Shown here: positions 6,339-14,832 of the stretch, piece after piece
Position numbering within the stretch: position 1 is the first letter of the stretch
Layout of the letters: the number at the start of each line of letters is the position of its first letter
IMG/VR virus record: IMGVR_UViG_3300044941_000432
Span: 1-26,724 of that record
Origin: a virus
DNA length: 26,724 bases
Strand: one strand, 5' to 3'
Program-made: the position numbers and the translations under genes
Notes under the pieces: generated by a model
Databases searched by the model: none
Seen by the model: only the letters and a program-made list of their open reading frames with translations
What the model was told of the DNA's origin: nothing

Positions 6339-9283
6339 GCGCTATGCCCCTGGATGACGAGCGCCACTGATTCGCCAACATAGTTGAACTGGGGGCCGGG
6401 GTCTTCGAGACCGATGAAACGAACAGTCCAGGCGAACGTTTGGCTATCGCTGTTCACTCCATCGGTAACTGTCACCATCACTTGATACGGAGTTGTACTG
6501 GCTGCCGAGTCGGAGACGACCCCCGAGATAAGACCGGTGGACGAATTAATGCTCAGGCCGTTTGGAAGTCCCGTCGCCGAGTACATGAGGGACAGGTCAT
6601 CCCAATAAACTGTCTCTAGCGTCAGAGAAACAGCATCACCTGCTGCGCAGACCTGATCTCCAACCGGTGTGAGCAACAGGACGGCGGCATTGCCGACATA
6701 CCAAGTGAAGGATTGGCTGGAACTATGTGTGCCATCAGATGCCGTGACTGTGACTGTGTAGGGGCTGTCTTGATCGGCGGTGGCTGAGATGGTGCCCGAG
6801 ATCACCCCTGTACTGGTATTGACACTCAATCCATCCGGCAACCCTGTAGCAGTGAAAGTCACCGTGCCGGAGGCAGAATACGCCTGTAGGGCCAGCGATA
6901 CCTCTTCATCTACTTCGCTAAACTGTGTATCAGGGGATTGAAGCCTTATGTAGTGAATCGTCCAGGAAAATAATTGGCTATCGGTACTGATTCCATCGGA
7001 AACGGAGATCGTTACCTCGTAAGGTGTCTCACTGGCGGCACCGTTCGCGAGCGTGCCTGAGATGAAGCCCGTGTTTTGGTCGATTCCCAGCCCACCTGGC
7101 AAGCCGGACGCAGAAAAGACCAACGGGAGTGCGGAAGTGCTGATTGCAGACAGTTGTAAGGAAACCTCATCACCTGCCACGTTGACTTGATCGCCGAGGC
7201 TCCATAGCCAGGGAGTCGCTGGTTGGGTGATCCGCCAAGTGAAACTCTGATTGGCCTGGAGCGTGCCGTCGGTCGCAGAGATGGTAACAGTGTAGGGGTT
7301 GCTCGTGTCGGCTATAGTCGCGATGGTTCCGGAGATCAGGCCGGTCTGCGCGTTGATGCTCAACCCCGTCGGCAGGTCTGAGACACTGAACGTCAGTGTC
7401 CCGGATAACCCGCGCACTTGGGTGGGCAACGACACGGAGTCGCCACTGAGGTGGTGCTGCGTACCTGGGTTGGTGAGGTCGAAGGAAACAACGACCCACG
7501 AGAAGGTCTGGCTGGTAGTAGTCACTCCATCGGAGACAGAGGCAGTTACGGAATACGGGCTGTTGCTGATAGCACCACTATCGATGATACCAGAGATGTA
7601 GCCACTGGTGGTATCGATGCTCAACCCGGGGGGCAGGCCGGTGGCGCCGTAAGTGAGTTGGTCATTGTTCGGATCAACGGCGGAAATCTGTAGTCCAATC
7701 GCCTCACCGACAACATCGATTTGGTTGCCGGGATTGCTTACTACAGGAGCCTGATTGGTGGTGTCGGCGATGCGGATGTCAGTGGTCGCTCCGGTTCCGC
7801 CCCCACTGCCCCCAGAGCTCAGTCCGACCGTGTAGTTCGGGTCGCTGACCACCGAGAGTCGGAACCCCTCGGTCCCCTCGACCAAGTTGTCGGTCTTGGC
7901 GTCGAGCGCGAGGGGCAGTTCCGTCTGGCCCGGCGCAAAGGCGACCTCCACCTCGCCGTTGCCGTCCGGAACCAGCGCCCCGCCGGACGGCCCGAACAAC
8001 TCGAAGTCGTCACCCCATGTCGCCAGCGGGTTGCTCTGCCCGTCCAGACCGAACAGCAGGCGCACGGCCAGTGACTGTGACGTGTCCCCGCCGCTGCGGT
8101 ACAGCCAGATCCCGCCACTCGACCCCTCGGGAACTGTCTGCGACTCCGGTCCCACCCACACTACCGCCCCGCCCGAACCACCACTTCCGCCGCTACCACC
8201 CGAACCGCCGCTACCACCCGAACCGCCGCTACCACCCGAACCCATCGGGTCGAGGATGCGGATGTCTGCGGTCTGACCTGCCCAGAACCCACCCGACCCA
8301 CCACCCCCGCCCGATCCGCCACTACCCCACCCGATCAAGTACTCGTTCCCGCCGTCGCCCTCCAGGACCGTGACGCGGAACCCCTCCGTCGGCTCCGTAG
8401 CGATGTCCAAGAGCGCGTGAAGGACCAGTTGGACTTGCGTCTCGTTGGCCCCGAACGTGACCGTCCCGCCGCTGGCCCCCAACGAGACGCTACTGCCGCC
8501 GCTCCCACCGCTCGGTCCGGTCAGCGTGTAGTCCACGTTCCAGGCCGCCAGCGGGTCCGACAACCCGTTGGTGCCGATCCCCAGTTGCACCGTCAGCGGC
8601 TGCGTCGTGTCGCCGCCGCTGCGGGACAGCACGATCCCGCCGCTGGCACCTTCCCACACCGACAGTGTCTCGGGGTTGATCGAGATCACCGGCGCGGCGT
8701 CGGCGATCTGGATGTCGGCGGCACTGCCGTCCCAGCCGCCGCTGCCGCCCGAACCGCCGCTGCCCCACCCGGCCTGGTAGTTCGTTCCGCCGTCGAGTAC
8801 GGTGACGCGGAACACTTCCGTCCCCTCGACGAGGTTGTCCCGGAGAGTCGTGAGGTTCAGGAAGAGGGACGTCTCGTTCGCCCCGAACGTGATGGTCCCG
8901 CCACTGGCGCTCAGCGAGGCACTACTACCACCGCTCCCGCCGCTCGGCCCAGTGAGCGTGTAGTCCACGTTCCAGGCCGCCAGCGGATCGGCCGCCCCGT
9001 TCGAGCCGAACGACAGTTGCACCGTTAGCGGCTGCGTCGTGTCGCCGCCACTGCGGTACGCCCAAATGCCGCCGCTCGCTCCTTCCGGGAGCAACTGGGT
9101 GTCCGGCCCCAGCCACGCCGCGGCAGTCGTCGGAACCACCCGATCTTCCATCACCTCGACCGTCAGCCGAGCAGTCTGCCTGAGTTGGGTCGGCCTGCGA
9201 AACAGGTCGGCGACGCGGTCCCAGAGGGTCAGTAAACGGTCGAAGTAGGTGTAGCGGGCATCCAGTAGGGCGGGGCGGCTCAT
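6339..9283 (-). CDS. Giant exported repeat protein, 5' portion: planctomycete LEDR motif, Calx-beta domains, He_PIG repeats
   Basis: The start is ATG 9283, eight bases after GAGGA; a TTG further upstream (9301) is less likely. Residues 1-53 end with LTVEVMEDRVVPT (about 40-52), the planctomycete LEDRxxP-type N-terminal motif linked to very large exported proteins. Residues of about 55-480 hold three Calx-beta-like repeats (PEGASGGIWAYRSGGDTTQPL, then DYTLTGPSGG, then LVEGTE.FRVTVLDG) joined by Gly/Ser linkers. From about 490 onward come six or more He_PIG repeats (QVNVAGDEVSLQLSA, then GLPGGLGIDQNTGFISGTL, then VSDG..T.SQ.F.W). These are secreted beta domains, often Ca-binding, suggesting a cell-surface adhesin. 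The frame runs through the C9 tract and stops at TGA 6323, just inside a repeat; the rest lies in another frame at 3999-6328. No C-terminal anchor is visible. It sits 156 bp after the glycosyltransferase gene, so it may have its own promoter. Confidence 0.82.
8187..8240. repeat. Three perfect tandem 18-bp repeats encoding a Gly-Ser linker
   Basis: The unit CCGCCGCTACCACCCGAA occurs at 8187-8204, 8205-8222 and 8223-8240 without mismatch and encodes GSGGSG twofold-type linkers between the second and third Calx-beta domains. The length is a multiple of three, so copy-number change would only lengthen or shorten the linker. Confidence 0.92.
8255..9110. repeat. Diverged direct duplication of a Calx-beta unit, 432-bp period
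   Basis: Near-identical DNA recurs with a 432-bp offset. For example, AGTTGCACCGT.AGCGGCTG starts at 8583 and 9015, and the stretch GTAGTCCACGTTCCAGGC recurs around 8527 and 8959. Two neighbouring Calx-beta domains therefore arose by recent tandem duplication or are kept alike by gene conversion. The outer limits given are approximate. Confidence 0.75.
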
Positions 9284-9344
9284 GGGTGCTGTCCTCGGCA
9301 ACCGTGATGTATCTCAAAGCAACTCGCCACGGAATCAGGCGAGC

Positions 9345-9376
9345 ATCATTTTCGTGAGACGAATAGACGAAATGAT
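9345..9376. promoter_or_regulatory. Imperfect hairpin between glycosyltransferase and exoprotein genes
   Basis: ATCATTTTCGT (9345-9355) and ACGAAATGAT (9367-9376) form a 10-bp stem with one bulged base around an 11-nt loop. No T run follows on either strand, so it is not a classic terminator. It lies in the 156-bp gap upstream of the exoprotein gene and could be an operator or an mRNA leader structure. Function is unknown. Confidence 0.35.
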
Positions 9377-9439
9377 CCTCGGCGGAAACCCTCGCGTCAA
9401 GAGCCGATGGACTGGTTTTCCCGATTTTTCACGAGAGGT

Positions 9440-12253
9440 TCACTTGCTCTGACTCAAGTTGGACAGGAACTCCTCCCACTGGGGCACCACGGCGTCCGGG
9501 TGCCAGGCCCCCGACGCAGACTTGGCCGCAGCACCCGCAGCTTCGGACTTCGCCGCGTCGTCCCAGAGCGCCTCCACCGCCGAGACCCACGGGACGACTT
9601 CCTCGACCGAGGGGGGAGTACGACCCTCGGGGGTAATGTGGAGCGGAATCGACAGGCATGTTCCACCCGCGCCGACCACTTCCGGCAGCGCACCACGATC
9701 ACTCGCGACCACCGGGATGCCGTTGAACATCGCTTCCGCCGCCACCCGACCGAACGACTCGCGCCACAACGACGGTATCACGACGAGCCGCGTCTGCCGG
9801 TAGAACCCCCGCGGGTCCGGCGTGTTGGCCATCCGATGAAGAGACGTGACATTCCGCAAGTCCACACCGCATCGTGCCAGCCAGTCTGCTCGGCCTCGCC
9901 CCTCGACGACCAAGAGCGGAATGTCGGGGCGACTCCGGCCGATGACCTCGGTCATCCGCGCGAACCAGAAGACCCCCTTCTCGGGGACCGGGTTGACGAA
10001 CGTCACGAACTGACCACCGTCCGGGCGCTCGCACGCCACGCGGGTCACGTCAATCACTGGCGGTAGCGCGACACATTCGATCCCGAGCGCCTTGCGGTGG
10101 TACTCGCGGCTGAACTGCGAAGGTACGATCACTGCGTCGCAGCCGGCGAACGCGGCCGCGTCCGGGTACGCGAAGTTGTGCAGCCAGAACGCCACCTTCG
10201 CCCCGGCCTTCTTCGCCACTTGCACGACGCTGCGGCTGGCCGGGTCGCCGCCGTAGGTCAACACGACATCCGGGCGGAACCGCCGCACTGCCTCGGCGAG
10301 GACCGTCAGGAACCCGGCGGTTTCTTCCGGCGAGGGGAGCTTGGCGGGAACGGGCGGGTCCGGGGCGAACACGGTGACCGGGAAGCCGCCCGGCCCCGGG
10401 ACCGTGTGAACGGCAAACTGGCTCGACCCGGCCGCGCCGGGGGCGCTCGTCACTCCGGGCCGGTCGCGGAGCGTAACGCCGATCGGCGTGGCGGCCGGGT
10501 CGTCGAGGAATGGCCCGGTGAACGCCCCACACCGCCAGCCACGGCTGGCGAGTGCGGCGAACAGATCGCGGGTGCAGACCGCCGCCCCGCTCGCCGGGTC
10601 GTGGTAACAGTGGTACGACGCGAACATCACCCGTGGGCGTGACTCCGCGGGGCGCGGCCCAACGCCCGACCCCACGGGTATGGTTCCTGATCGGATCGAA
10701 GTTGTGGGAGAGGAGGGAACGATCCGGAGGGTGACGGGTTCGGCCACCGCTATTGGATAACCATCGGGGGGCGGCGGCTGGCTGCGGGCCAAGCTGTCGG
10801 AGCGAATGTGATACCGTCCACTCCGATGTGCGACGAACGCGAACACCGCCCCCGCCCGCGCGAACCGCCGCCACATCTCCGCGTCCTCGCTCCTCCCGCG
10901 GTAGCGCCCCAGGCTCTCGTCGAACCCGCCAACTCGGTCGATCAGCGCCCGCCGGTGGGCGACGCCGAGCGGAACGGCGAGGGTGTCCGCGACCAGCGCT
11001 CCGAGGTGGGCCTCCGGGTCGTAGGTCGTCACCCGGTCGCCGCAACCCGGCCGCTCGTCGACGAGGTCGTAGCGGAACACCAGGACGTCCCCGCGGCCCC
11101 GGCCGTCCCACACCCGGGCGAGGTGGTCGGGGTAGAACTCGTCGTCGCAATCGAGGTACGCGACCCACCCCCCGGTTGCCGCGGCCAGGGCGGTGTTGCG
11201 CGCGGCCGACAGGCCCCGGTTGGCCGGGTGGCGGAACACCCGGATGCGAGGGTCGGCCGCGGCCGCCGCGTCGAGGAGGGCGGCCGAGTCGTCGGTCGAG
11301 CCGTCATCGATGGCGAGCAACTCCCAGGCGGAAAATGTCTGGGCCAGGACGGACTGGATGGCCCGGCGCACGAACCGGCCGCCGTTGTACACGGGCATGA
11401 CGACCGAAATCGCCGGCCGGGGTGAGGTCGGGTCGATCAGCAACGCCGCCCCACCCGGGGCCGTGTCGGCCTCGGGCGGACTCCGGCCGCCGCTTGCCGT
11501 CGACAGCCCCCCCGATGTCACTACGACCACCCTGGGGTGACCCGGCGGGGACTCCCGCCACCCGCACCCCAGGTCGCGCAGCCAGCACTCGTAGACGGCC
11601 CGGTTCTTGTGGTAACGGTTCGGCAGGAGGGTCGTCTTCCGACCACACAGGAGGGCCGAGATGGCGAAGTGCAACCGGTCGGTGACGACGTGGGCGTGGC
11701 GGGCGGCCAGGCGGAGGTACTCGTCGGGTGTCCGACACACCCGGGCGGGGTCGCCGCGGGACGTCGATTCGGGGAACAGGGCCTCGGCGTCGGCCCGCAG
11801 CCAGACGCCCTCGCCCAGGTCCGGCTCCCCAGGCGTGGGGACATCCAGTCCCAACGCCAGATCGGGGGCCAGTTCGGCATCGGGCCGGAGTCGCCAACTC
11901 GCCCGCTCGCGCACGAACACGCGGGCGTAGGGCAGATCCTCGGGGCCGGTAAACGATTGAGGGAGGACGACCACCGGCCGTCTCCAGGCCAATACCCGCT
12001 CACGAATCGCACAGGCCTGGTGGTAGAAACTCCCCATGTTGCCGCCGGCCGCGATCACCACCGTGTCGGCGTCACCCGGCCCGTCGTTCGGATCGAGGAG
12101 GCGGACGGGGACGGCGAACGCCCGCATCAATTCGAACGCGGCGGCCTCGAGCAGGGCGTCTCCTACGTTCCCCGGCATTCGGACGTAACCGACTGTCCGG
12201 TCCCGGAGCGGTGCGAACACGTGTCGGTATGCGGAAATCGGTAGGAGTCTCAT
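9440..12253 (-). CDS. Three-domain sugar-transfer protein: pyruvyl transferase-like + GT2 + GT4
   Basis: The product is 937 residues from ATG 12253 (MRLLPISAYRHVF); upstream in-frame TTG/ATG starts at 12313 and 12307 lack a ribosome site. Domain 1 (about 10-225) is polysaccharide pyruvyl transferase-like, with GNVGDALLEAAAFELMR at the N-terminus, VIAAGGNMGSFY in the middle and TDRLHFAISALLCG at 191-204. Domain 2 (about 281-490) is a GT2 (GT-A) glycosyltransferase with SVVMPVYNGGRFVRRAIQSV, IDDGSTDDS (315-323), a DCDDEF metal site near 368-373 and a GGFDESLGRYRGRSEDAEMW acceptor block. Domain 3 (about 541-937) is a GT4 (GT-B) glycosyltransferase with WLHNFAYPD, IVPSQFSREYH, VNPVPEKGVFWF and the ESFGRVAAEAMFNGIPVVAS donor-binding signature. 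Each domain alone is a normal-sized enzyme, so this fuses three steps of surface-glycan building. It lacks membrane segments and is probably cytoplasmic. It lies 156 bp after the preceding glycosyltransferase gene and is plausibly in the same functional block. Confidence 0.88.
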   Translation of the reverse strand: MRLLPISAYRHVFAPLRDRTVGYVRMPGNVGDALLEAAAFELMRAFAVPVRLLDPNDGPGDADTVVIAAGGNMGSFYHQACAIRERVLAWRRPVVVLPQSFTGPEDLPYARVFVRERASWRLRPDAELAPDLALGLDVPTPGEPDLGEGVWLRADAEALFPESTSRGDPARVCRTPDEYLRLAARHAHVVTDRLHFAISALLCGRKTTLLPNRYHKNRAVYECWLRDLGCGWRESPPGHPRVVVVTSGGLSTASGGRSPPEADTAPGGAALLIDPTSPRPAISVVMPVYNGGRFVRRAIQSVLAQTFSAWELLAIDDGSTDDSAALLDAAAAADPRIRVFRHPANRGLSAARNTALAAATGGWVAYLDCDDEFYPDHLARVWDGRGRGDVLVFRYDLVDERPGCGDRVTTYDPEAHLGALVADTLAVPLGVAHRRALIDRVGGFDESLGRYRGRSEDAEMWRRFARAGAVFAFVAHRSGRYHIRSDSLARSQPPPPDGYPIAVAEPVTLRIVPSSPTTSIRSGTIPVGSGVGPRPAESRPRVMFASYHCYHDPASGAAVCTRDLFAALASRGWRCGAFTGPFLDDPAATPIGVTLRDRPGVTSAPGAAGSSQFAVHTVPGPGGFPVTVFAPDPPVPAKLPSPEETAGFLTVLAEAVRRFRPDVVLTYGGDPASRSVVQVAKKAGAKVAFWLHNFAYPDAAAFAGCDAVIVPSQFSREYHRKALGIECVALPPVIDVTRVACERPDGGQFVTFVNPVPEKGVFWFARMTEVIGRSRPDIPLLVVEGRGRADWLARCGVDLRNVTSLHRMANTPDPRGFYRQTRLVVIPSLWRESFGRVAAEAMFNGIPVVASDRGALPEVVGAGGTCLSIPLHITPEGRTPPSVEEVVPWVSAVEALWDDAAKSEAAGAAAKSASGAWHPDAVVPQWEEFLSNLSQSK

Positions 12254-12409
12254 TTCATGGTTCGCCTGTGCGAGTGGGCCACGCCCTCCTTGCCGGGAGA
12301 GTGGCATGCGCAACGTCAGGTTTGGCCCGTGAAGAGCAGCTTACGCACCGGCCGAGCGGTCGTCACGGGCCGTCCTGCCGCCGGCCCGGTGATCGGTGCG
12401 CCTCGGTGG

Positions 12410-14065
12410 TCACGCAGGAAAGCCCCGACCGTCACACGTCCGAACGTCGTGGAGCGTGGCGAGGACGAGGTCCGCGACGGTCTCGGTGGCGAACCGTTCC
12501 GCCGCACAGCTCCGAACGGTGCTGCGAGGCATCGCACTCGCGCGGACGACGGCGTCCGAGTACACCCCCAGTGCCGCCGCGTCCGCGTCGTTCTTCACGC
12601 ACTTTGTGCCCGGTGGTAGCCGATCCACGAAGACGCCGGTAACTCCGTCCCGGATGAACGGTGCCCCGGTGCGGACACCGACGGTCGGACAGCCGGCGAG
12701 CAGGATCTCCTGGAGCGCGAGCGGGCCGTGGTCGTCGTCGGCCAGGTAGGCGCAGGCCCGCGAGCGGCGGGCGGCCTCGAACAACTGGTCCCGCCTGTAT
12801 TGGCCGTAGTGCAGTACGACGTGCCGGGGGAAGACCTCGCACAGGTGTTCGAGCAGGCCGGGGCGGTGGCCGTTCTTGGAGTAGATGAGCAGGTCGTACT
12901 CGTCGGGCAGTGGTTCGCCCGGCCACGGGTCGATGGGGTACGGCCAGGTGACGATGGGCGCGGTGTTCGCCGGGCCGCGGTTCTTGGCGATCAGATCGCG
13001 GTACCAGTCGCTGTGGCAGAACATGGCCCGGCAGTTCGCGGCGTCGAGCAGGCCGCGTTCCTCGGCGTCGATGCGCGGCTTCCACGAGTAGGTGAAGAGC
13101 ATGTTCGGGCCCTGTACGAACGGCCGGCCCTCCGAGTCCCACCAGACGGCGTAGCGGCGGTCGTCCCAGTGCCAGAACCAGGGCAGCGCCCCGTCGCTCG
13201 CGGGCAGCGACTTGATCGACAGCCAGTCCAACCCCTCCTTGATCCGCTTGCGGAGTTCCTTCTGCAGGGCGTACATGCCGTTGGTCGGGCCGTCGCGGCC
13301 GGGGGCGTGGACCGGGCCGATCAACTCGACCGGCATCAGGCCGTCGCGGTGCGTGACGTGCGGGGCGGCGGTGAACCGCTTGACCACCGGCAGCGTGGTG
13401 AAGTCGCGCGGCCAGCCGGGCTGGACTTTGTGCTTGCCCTTGGTGGTCTTCTTGCCGAGGTCGCGGTAGCCGGCGTCGTCGAGATAGCTCAGGTGGTAGC
13501 TGCCGGTGTCCACCCGGTAGTGGTAGAACGGCCGGGCGAACTCGCACGGGTCGCAAACGCTCACCTTCGCTTCGTTCAGCCGCCGGGCCAGGTCCTGGTC
13601 TTCGCCGTTGTTGAGGGCCGCGTACCCGCGCACCGCGTCGAACGCAGAGCGGCGAAAAGCCCAGCCGCCGTGGTACAGGCCGCCCGTGTCGTGCTCCTTC
13701 AGCCCGTCGCCGTGGGCGAGCAATACCAGCGATGGGCGGGACCAGTCGGCTTTCTTCAACGCCTCGGCTTGCGTCGAGAACCAGTGCGGCAGGTAGACGT
13801 CGTCGTCGTCCGCGACCAGGAACCCCTCGGCGTCCGGCGAGGCCAGCGCGGCGCAGGCGTTCCGCTTCTCGCCGAGCGAGCGGAAGCGGGCCGGCACCGA
13901 GATCAGCCGCCAGCCCTCGCCGGCCTGGTTGTCGTACTGGCCGGCGTCGTCGAGGATGACCAACTCCCGCAGGTGCCGTGGGTAGTCCTGGCGGAGGAAC
14001 GACTCGATCAGCTGGCCGAGCAGGTGCGGCCGGTGGAACGTGCAGCAGAGGGCGGCGAGCTTCAT
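12410..14065 (-). CDS. Two-domain glycosyltransferase (GT2 N-terminal, GT4-like C-terminal)
   Basis: The product is 551 residues. Residues 1-230 form a GT2 domain: AALCCTFHRPHLLGQLIESFLRQDY, VILDDAGQ (36-43), the DXD-type VADDDDVYLPHWF (85-97) and the GEDQDLARRL acceptor/base block (154-163). Residues of about 245-545 resemble a GT-B glycosyltransferase: DYLL-type strand YDLLIYSKNGHRPGLLEHL, HYGQYRRDQLFEAARRSRACAY, then DDHGPLALQEILLAGCPTVGV, where the GT4 'E-x7-E' equivalent is partly kept. The start ATG overlaps the upstream stop as ATGA (14062-14065), implying translational coupling with the pyruvyl transferase-like gene. The enzyme is predicted cytoplasmic. Substrates cannot be named from sequence. 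The order GT4, pyruvyl transferase, GT2-GT4 directly after a Ser-rich phage protein suggests this set acts on a common acceptor. Confidence 0.85.
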   Translation of the reverse strand: MKLAALCCTFHRPHLLGQLIESFLRQDYPRHLRELVILDDAGQYDNQAGEGWRLISVPARFRSLGEKRNACAALASPDAEGFLVADDDDVYLPHWFSTQAEALKKADWSRPSLVLLAHGDGLKEHDTGGLYHGGWAFRRSAFDAVRGYAALNNGEDQDLARRLNEAKVSVCDPCEFARPFYHYRVDTGSYHLSYLDDAGYRDLGKKTTKGKHKVQPGWPRDFTTLPVVKRFTAAPHVTHRDGLMPVELIGPVHAPGRDGPTNGMYALQKELRKRIKEGLDWLSIKSLPASDGALPWFWHWDDRRYAVWWDSEGRPFVQGPNMLFTYSWKPRIDAEERGLLDAANCRAMFCHSDWYRDLIAKNRGPANTAPIVTWPYPIDPWPGEPLPDEYDLLIYSKNGHRPGLLEHLCEVFPRHVVLHYGQYRRDQLFEAARRSRACAYLADDDHGPLALQEILLAGCPTVGVRTGAPFIRDGVTGVFVDRLPPGTKCVKNDADAAALGVYSDAVVRASAMPRSTVRSCAAERFATETVADLVLATLHDVRTCDGRGFPA

Positions 14066-14832
14066 GAGTCCACGAACCTCCGAACGGCGTCACGGAGCGG
14101 GGCCGCCATCGCGTGAACCAGGTCGGGTGCGAGCTTCGGCCTCGGCTCGTCCCACGGGGCGTCGGCGATCCGCCAGCCGAGGTGGGTGTAGCCCGTGAAC
14201 CGGTTCTCGGAGTTGGGCGGGCGGACGAGCACGACCGGCGTCCCCATCGCGGCGCACGGCAACAGGACGTGCAGCCGGCTGGTCACCACCCAGCGGGCGC
14301 GGGCGTAGAGATTCAGCCTCCGGGTGGCCTCGGCCACGCGGTCGCAGTCGCGCGGCACGGTGTGGGAGAGCTTGGTGCCGGCGGCGATCCTCGGCGGCAG
14401 GCGTTCGAGGTCCGCCGGGGCCACGTCCACCAGCAGCACGTCGTCGGTGCGCGGGCCGTAGGCCGGTTCCAGCGTGAGCGTGGCGCACCACGACAGCCAG
14501 GCGTCGATGCCGTGGCGGGCGCATAGGTGAATCGTCCACGGGTCGCGGCAGCCGATCGGCGAAGCCGTGTTTCGCGGGATGGCGTCGGGGTCGTTGGCGT
14601 GCAGTCCGACGAACAGCGTCCTCGCCCGCGTCCGCGGCGGCCAGTGCTTGTGGGCACCCGAGGCGAACCAGCCGTTGACGACCCAGCGGACGTCCTCGCC
14701 CCAGTCGCGGGCCGGGCCGAGGTCGTCGCGGTCGATCCGCAAATCGACACGGGGCACCAGGCGTTCGAGGGCGAGCGACTGGATGTCGTCGCCGATGTTC
14801 TGGGTGCGGTACCGGACGACGGCGATCTTCAC
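14062..14832 (-). CDS. Polysaccharide pyruvyl transferase-like protein
   Basis: The 256-residue protein starts at GTG 14832 (MKIAVVRYRTQNIGDDIQSLALERL). The GTG overlaps the upstream TGA as GTGA (14829-14832), giving tight coupling. The start fits the family: a first strand, then the 'N.GDD.Q..AL' helix that binds donor phosphate. Further on, SHTVPRD is followed by RARWVVTSRLHVLLPCAAMGTPVVLV, the conserved R-L-H active-site region. At 256 residues it is short for the family (usually 300-400) but has both Rossmann-like halves. A longer open frame extends to 15405 but runs antisense-like through the previous gene in another frame and is not real. The role is probably pyruvylation or a related modification of a glycan made by its neighbours. 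Confidence 0.82.
   Translation of the reverse strand: MKIAVVRYRTQNIGDDIQSLALERLVPRVDLRIDRDDLGPARDWGEDVRWVVNGWFASGAHKHWPPRTRARTLFVGLHANDPDAIPRNTASPIGCRDPWTIHLCARHGIDAWLSWCATLTLEPAYGPRTDDVLLVDVAPADLERLPPRIAAGTKLSHTVPRDCDRVAEATRRLNLYARARWVVTSRLHVLLPCAAMGTPVVLVRPPNSENRFTGYTHLGWRIADAPWDEPRPKLAPDLVHAMAAPLRDAVRRFVDS

Noticed and set aside
8160-8245. 18-bp tandem repeats considered as a CRISPR or iteron origin
   Set aside because: They are directly adjacent without spacers and encode an in-frame Gly-Ser linker within the exoprotein gene.
12728-14116. Long plus-strand open frame of 462 codons
   Set aside because: It is antisense to the GT2-GT4 gene, with low-complexity Val/Gln/Arg composition typical of the opposite strand of GC-rich genes; no domain is visible.
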